From: Lysobacter sp. M2-1
GTDB taxonomy: Bacteria; Pseudomonadota; Gammaproteobacteria; Xanthomonadales; Xanthomonadaceae
Assembly: GCF_022662495.1 (NCBI RefSeq)
Contig: NZ_JAKPBU010000005.1
Location: forward strand, 310,001-374,000
DNA: 64,000 nt
Direction of reading: 5' to 3'
Part shown: positions 60,159-64,000 of the stretch, piece by piece
How the letters are laid out: every line of letters begins with the position of its first letter
How positions within the stretch are numbered: the first letter of the stretch is position 1
Notes under the pieces: model-generated
Databases searched by the model: none
Told to the model about the DNA's origin: nothing
Seen by the model: the letters and a program-made list of their open reading frames with translations, nothing else
Program-made: the position numbers and the translations under genes

Positions 60159-61424
60159 TCAGCGCCGCGAGCGGCGGCGCCTGTGCGCGGGCTTGAGCAG
60201 ATGCTCGGTATCGTCCAGCGCGCGCCGCAGCCGCGCGGTGGTTTCGGTGCTGCGCGGCGGTGTCCGCTCGAGGCCGGAAAGGATCGTGCGTTCGGGGTCG
60301 TCGAGGATGGCATCGCGCAGGCCGATGCCATGGGCGGCCAGCAGCGGGCGCAGTGTTTCGCGTCGGCGCCCGAGATCGTCGAGGGTGTTGCGGTAGGCGA
60401 GCTGGCAGATGCGGCGGCGGGCACTGAAACTGAAGGCGTTGGAGAAGAACAGCTCGCCATCGGCCGCGTTGGGTTCGAACACCAGCTGGTCCACGTCCGG
60501 ATACTGCTGCGCATACCGGGACAGCCCGACCTGCATGCGCGACTGCAGCAGCGTGCGAAATGTCTGCGACAGCACCGCAGGCAGCCCGCCTTGCGCCAGG
60601 CCACGCCTGCGCGTGCCGGGCGCGCGCGCGTCCGCCGGCGCGTGACCGGAGTCGAACGGCACCAGCGGGTTGACGCCGATCAGCAGGTCGATGCCGCGAT
60701 CCAGCAGCACCGAGGCATGCATGGTGCGGCGCAATGCGCCGTCGACGAACTGGCGTCCGCGTACTTCCACCGGCGGATACAGGCCGGGCAGTGCGGCGCT
60801 GGCCTGCACGGCCCTGGAAATCGGCACGTCGTCCCAGCCTTCGCCGCCAAAAGTGACCGTCTCGCCGTTGTCCAGATCCACCGCAACCACAGCGAGACGT
60901 CCCTGCAACTGGCGGAAGTCGTTGCTGCGCCCGCGACGGGTGAAGACGTCGCGCAGGAAGCGCTCTACTTCGGTGTTGTCGAACAGTCCGGTCGGCACCA
61001 GGCCGCCGAAGCGCGTCAACAGTTCCGACCAACGCGACTCCTTCGGTTCCAACAGTAGCCCGCGCCACCATTCGAACGTCAGCCTTGGCAGGCTGGCGGC
61101 GCGACGCAGGTATTCGTACACCGCCGGCCGCAGGAAGGTCTCCGGGCGGAATTGCACGTCGTCGCTGTCGCCGGTGATGAAGATCCGGCACATCTCGGCA
61201 GTGGACATCCGGTTGGCGAGGCCCGCGGCAAGAAATGCGCCGCTGCTGACGCCCACGTAGCAGTCCAGACGCGACAGGTCGAGGCCTTCCATCGCCTCTT
61301 CGAGCGCGCGCAGGGCGCCCAGTTCGTACATGCCGCCGATCGGTCCGCCCCCGGCGACGGCCAGGCCGATGCGCGGGGCGCCCCGATCGTTCGCCCGGTT
61401 GCGGGCGGCGTGGACTGAGAGCAT
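60159..61424 (-). CDS. Patatin-like phospholipase
   Basis: 421 residues, ATG at 61424. Catalytic dyad of patatins: oxyanion motif GLAVAGGGPIGGMYELG (about 20-36), the nucleophile in YVGVSSGAFLAAG (GxSxG, Ser near 60), and the Asp in FVDGALRRT (about 229). Hydrolyses acyl esters of lipids. The C-terminal 100 residues include a basic tail (AHRRRRSRR). There is no signal peptide, so it works in the cytoplasm or at the inner membrane. Fits with the acyl-lipid genes nearby. Confidence 0.9.
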   Translation of the reverse strand: MLSVHAARNRANDRGAPRIGLAVAGGGPIGGMYELGALRALEEAMEGLDLSRLDCYVGVSSGAFLAAGLANRMSTAEMCRIFITGDSDDVQFRPETFLRPAVYEYLRRAASLPRLTFEWWRGLLLEPKESRWSELLTRFGGLVPTGLFDNTEVERFLRDVFTRRGRSNDFRQLQGRLAVVAVDLDNGETVTFGGEGWDDVPISRAVQASAALPGLYPPVEVRGRQFVDGALRRTMHASVLLDRGIDLLIGVNPLVPFDSGHAPADARAPGTRRRGLAQGGLPAVLSQTFRTLLQSRMQVGLSRYAQQYPDVDQLVFEPNAADGELFFSNAFSFSARRRICQLAYRNTLDDLGRRRETLRPLLAAHGIGLRDAILDDPERTILSGLERTPPRSTETTARLRRALDDTEHLLKPAHRRRRSRR

Positions 61425-61485
61425 GGAAAAGGTAAAAGCGGAAGTCGGGCGAGTGTAGCGAATGCCGGACCCGTATCATGTTCCG

Positions 61486-62211
61486 ATGCCCGAAATGCCC
61501 CTCGCCACACGCATCGTGGAACTCATCGAGCGGCATCGGCAACTCAACGATCCCGTGCGCGAGCCGCGCAACGGTTTGGACTGGCTGCCCGTGCTGCGGC
61601 GTTGGCAGGCGGAGCGCCTGCGCGCCAGTTTCGCCGGTTTTCTCGAAGACCCCGGCCAGCGGCCGGCCGCCGAATTCTTCCTGACCGACATCTATGGGGA
61701 CCGCGACTTCACCCAGCGCGATGCCGACATCGCCCGGGTCATGCCGATGATGCAGCGCCTGTTGCCGGCCCCGCTGCTGGAGACCATCGCGGCCGGCATC
61801 GAGCTCGGCGCGCTGACCCATGCGCTGGACCTGGACATGGCCGCAGTGCTTGAACGCCTCGCGCCCCGGCGCCGGGTGCTGGATGCCGCGCTGTATGCGC
61901 AGGCCTATCGGGAGGTAGGCGGAAAGGCGCGCCGCGATCGACAGATCGCGTTGATCGGCCAGGTCGGTCGCGGTCTGGGGTCGGCGCTGCGGACCCACGG
62001 CGTGGCGACCTTGCTGCGTCTGGCCCGGGGCCCGGCGCGCGCGGCCGGACTGTCGGAATTGCAGGGCTTCCTGGAGCGGGGTTTCGAAGCCTTTGCCGCC
62101 CTGGACGATCCGGTCGGGTTCATCGATGGCATCGTCGCCGATGAACGACGGGTGTCGCGCCGGCTGTTTGCGGGCGATCCCGACCCCTTCGATGCAGCGC
62201 GCGGCGCATAA
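61486..62211 (+). CDS. Conserved hypothetical protein of 241 residues
   Basis: From the ATG at 61486; one at 61462 is also possible. All-helical and soluble: MPLATRIVELIERHRQLND, WLPVLRRWQAERLRASFAGF, the motif FFLTDIYGDRDFTQRDADIARVM, ALLETIAAGIELGAL-like helices and a C-terminal DDPVGFIDGIVADERRVSRRLF. I recognise the FFLTDIYG block as belonging to a family of Xanthomonadales proteins without known function. Confidence 0.75.
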   Translation: MPEMPLATRIVELIERHRQLNDPVREPRNGLDWLPVLRRWQAERLRASFAGFLEDPGQRPAAEFFLTDIYGDRDFTQRDADIARVMPMMQRLLPAPLLETIAAGIELGALTHALDLDMAAVLERLAPRRRVLDAALYAQAYREVGGKARRDRQIALIGQVGRGLGSALRTHGVATLLRLARGPARAAGLSELQGFLERGFEAFAALDDPVGFIDGIVADERRVSRRLFAGDPDPFDAARGA

Positions 62212-62289
62212 CCATTGGCTTGAACGGCGGGATTTCCGCGCCTGGCCGCACGGGTACGTATCATTTTCCTCTCTTGAGGCAGGTGCCAT

Positions 62290-62541
62290 ATGGCGAACGA
62301 CAACGTCGAACTCGGACGCCTGCGCTGGCGGTGCCGCCGTGGGATGGGCGAGCTCGACCAGCTGATGTCTCGCTATCTGGACCAGGTCTGGGCGGCGGAT
62401 TCCGAGGCGCAGCGCGGGGTTTTCCTAAGGCTCCTGGACTGCGAAGACGACAGACTCTGGCGCTGGTTCATGGGCTATGAGGTCCCCGAGGATGCCGAAC
62501 TCGCAACGCTTGTCACACGGATCCGAAACCTGCCGGCTTGA
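62290..62541 (+). CDS. sdhE: Succinate dehydrogenase assembly factor SdhE
   Basis: 83 residues. Small helical DUF339 protein that attaches FAD to SdhA. The conserved RRGMGELD motif (about 16-23, consensus RGMxE) and the following helix DQLMSRYL, plus the C-terminal [15 protein letters not shown], are diagnostic. The next gene overlaps it by 50 bases in another frame, the same arrangement as sdhE-ygfX in E. coli. Confidence 0.92.
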   Translation: MANDNVELGRLRWRCRRGMGELDQLMSRYLDQVWAADSEAQRGVFLRLLDCEDDRLWRWFMGYEVPEDAELATLVTRIRNLPA

Positions 62542-62944
62542 ATGGCGGCCCTCAAGGGCGTTCGTCGTCGCCCAGATGAGCCTGGGCGTGCTGGGCGCAT
62601 GCTCGGTGCTGGCCTCGGAGATGCCACGAACCGCGGCATGGCTGATCGCGGCCGCCGCCATGGTGTACGCGGCACTGCTGTCCGATCGGCATCTGCGGCT
62701 CGGAAGGGTGCCCGTGGTCTGGAACGGCCGGTTGGGTACAGCGACGATCGATGGCGTCGCGACCGGGGAGGCTTCGCTGCAGTGGCGTGGCCCGATCGCC
62801 TTCCTGCACTGGCGCGACGGCGCGCGGCGCAGACGCTGCCTGGCGTTCTGGCCGGACGCGCTGGACCGGAAGGCGCGACGTGAACTGCGACTGGCCGCCG
62901 GGCCTCCCGCGGCTTCGCGAACGGGACCTTCGATGGCACCATAA
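62492..62944 (+). CDS. YgfX-like inner membrane protein
   Basis: 150 residues from the ATG at 62492 (an ATG at 62477 is in frame). Starts inside sdhE. The [15 protein letters not shown] motif (about 15-30) and two adjacent membrane helices ([35 protein letters not shown]) followed by a soluble [13 protein letters not shown] domain resemble YgfX (CptA). In E. coli YgfX has been described as a toxin partner of YgfY/SdhE. It ends 46 bases before the lipoprotein transporter gene. Confidence 0.7.
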   Translation: MPNSQRLSHGSETCRLEWRPSRAFVVAQMSLGVLGACSVLASEMPRTAAWLIAAAAMVYAALLSDRHLRLGRVPVVWNGRLGTATIDGVATGEASLQWRGPIAFLHWRDGARRRRCLAFWPDALDRKARRELRLAAGPPAASRTGPSMAP

Positions 62945-62990
62945 TGGATTGATCCGTGTGGGCCTCTCCCGCACTGGCGCCCGAGGCCTG

Positions 62991-64000
62991 ATGTTCAAAC
63001 CCATTCCTGTCGCCATCGGCCTGCGCTACCTGCGCGCCAAGCGCCGCAACGGCTTCATTTCCTTCATTTCGCTGGCCTCGATCCTCGGCATCGCCATCGG
63101 CGTCGCCGCGCTGATCACGACGCTGGCGGTGATGAGCGGGTTCCAGCGCGAGATCCGCGACCGCATGTTGCAGATGGCGGCGCATGCCACCGTCAGTTCG
63201 GACGGGGCGATGGACGACTGGCAGCTGGCGGTGGACGAAGCGCGCGAGGACAAGCGCGTGGCCGGCGCAGCGCCCTATATCGAGATCCCGGCCATGCTCG
63301 CCGGCCCACGCACCGAGGGCGCACTGGTGCGGGCGGTGATCCCGGACGAGGAGCGCAAGGTCTCGGTGATCGCCGACCGCATGGTGCAGGGCAAGCTCTC
63401 CGACCTGGCGCCGGGCAGCTTCAACATCGTGCTCGGCAAGGAACTGGCGCTGTGGGCAGGCGTGGGCGTGGGCGACAAGGTGGTGCTGACCCTTGCCGAC
63501 GCACGCGCGACCCCTGTCGGCGCCATCCCCCCGCTGAAGCGTTTCACGGTGAGCGGCATCTTCGAGGCCGGCTACCAGGAATACGACCGCAACCTGGCCA
63601 TCATCAATTTCCGCGATGCCCAGCGCCTGCTGCGCATGGGCGATGCGGCCACCGGGGTGCGCCTGCGGCTGCACGACATGAACCTGGCCTGGGACGTGGC
63701 ATACGACCTGGCGGGTCGCCTGGCGCGCCGTGGCGCTGCTTACCGGGTCAGCGACTGGAGCCATGAGAACGCGAACATGTTCCGCGCGCTCAAGCTGGAG
63801 AAGACGATGATGGCGATCCTGCTGTCGCTGATCATCGCGATGGGCGCGTTCAACCTGGTGTCCTCGCAGGTCATGCTGGTCACCGACAAGCAGGCCGACA
63901 TCGCGATCCTGCGCACGCTCGGGCTCACACCGCGCGGAGTCATGCAGGTCTTCATGGTCCAGGGCAGCCTGATCGGCGTGATCGGCACGGTGATGGGCGT
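62991..64000 (+). CDS. Lipoprotein-releasing permease LolC/LolE, truncated by window
   Basis: ATG at 62991; the reading frame continues past the right edge (336 codons seen). Permease subunit of the LolCDE ABC transporter that detaches lipoproteins from the inner membrane. N-terminal helix (FISLASILGIAIGVAALITTLAVMSGFQ, about 23-50), periplasmic domain, then the second helix block (KTMMAILLSLIIAMGAFNLVSSQVML, about 273-298) and the DIAILRTLGLTPRGVM coupling segment. The N-terminal IGLRYLRAKRRNGFISFIS is the signature of LolC/E. Confidence 0.93.
   Translation, partial: MFKPIPVAIGLRYLRAKRRNGFISFISLASILGIAIGVAALITTLAVMSGFQREIRDRMLQMAAHATVSSDGAMDDWQLAVDEAREDKRVAGAAPYIEIPAMLAGPRTEGALVRAVIPDEERKVSVIADRMVQGKLSDLAPGSFNIVLGKELALWAGVGVGDKVVLTLADARATPVGAIPPLKRFTVSGIFEAGYQEYDRNLAIINFRDAQRLLRMGDAATGVRLRLHDMNLAWDVAYDLAGRLARRGAAYRVSDWSHENANMFRALKLEKTMMAILLSLIIAMGAFNLVSSQVMLVTDKQADIAILRTLGLTPRGVMQVFMVQGSLIGVIGTVMG

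Overview
The window is a stretch of high G+C chromosome from a gammaproteobacterium of the Xanthomonadaceae (Xanthomonas, Pseudoxanthomonas, Luteimonas or Lysobacter relatives). The signs are the gene order comEC-exbB-exbD-msbA-lpxK-kdsB-uvrC-pgsA-tRNAs, a TonB-dependent receptor of the Xanthomonas/Caulobacter type leading a polysaccharide-utilisation locus, REP sequences beginning GTAGGAGCG, and integron attC sites of the Xanthomonas/aadA kind. No species can be named from the sequence alone.

Region 1 (1-2.0 kb): the end of a probable MliC-like lipoprotein gene and a secreted parallel beta-helix protein. Region 2 (2.0-11.7 kb): a chromosomal integron. An intact integrase gene (10670-11671, plus strand) is preceded by attI, and about 16 to 17 gene cassettes run leftward on the minus strand. 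Fifteen attC sites are recognisable, twelve of about 60 bp and three of about 114 bp, plus one truncated remnant. The cassettes are visibly lower in G+C than the surrounding chromosome and mostly encode small secreted, lipid-anchored or membrane proteins, with HIRAN, CHRD, CPBP-protease, VOC, NTF2-like and ICMT-like proteins among them. One cassette gene carries a frameshift. The integrase stop codon lies only 3 nt from the comEC start.

Region 3 (11.7-25.6 kb): housekeeping genes. These are DNA uptake (comEC), TonB energisation (exbBD), lipid A/LPS assembly (msbA, lpxK, kdsB), a low-molecular-weight phosphatase, uvrC, pgsA, tRNA-Gly/Cys/Leu, a TviB-type nucleotide-sugar dehydrogenase and a membrane-anchored glutamate-synthase-like protein.

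Region 4 (25.6-53.5 kb): sugar catabolism. A lipoprotein aldose dehydrogenase, galactonate dehydratase (dgoD), KDGal kinase (dgoK) and a LysR regulator are followed by what looks like a complete xyloglucan-utilisation locus: TonB receptor, GH3, GH74, GH2, CE20-like acetylesterase, GH35, GH31, GH95, xylose isomerase and a xylose-type MFS porter. Six of these genes overlap start to stop or nearly so. A 14-bp palindrome matching the Xanthomonas xyl-box in 12 of 14 positions precedes the receptor, and a half-matching copy precedes xylA. Together the genes can take xyloglucan to xylose, galactose, fucose and glucose, and the dgo genes next door would handle oxidised galactose.

Region 5 (53.6-64 kb): tRNA-Val, then a lipid-related neighbourhood (two phasin-like proteins with basic tails, TetR regulator, acyl-CoA-binding protein, fused reductase/SDR, patatin phospholipase), followed by sdhE, a YgfX-like protein and the start of a lolC/lolE-type lipoprotein transporter gene cut by the window edge.
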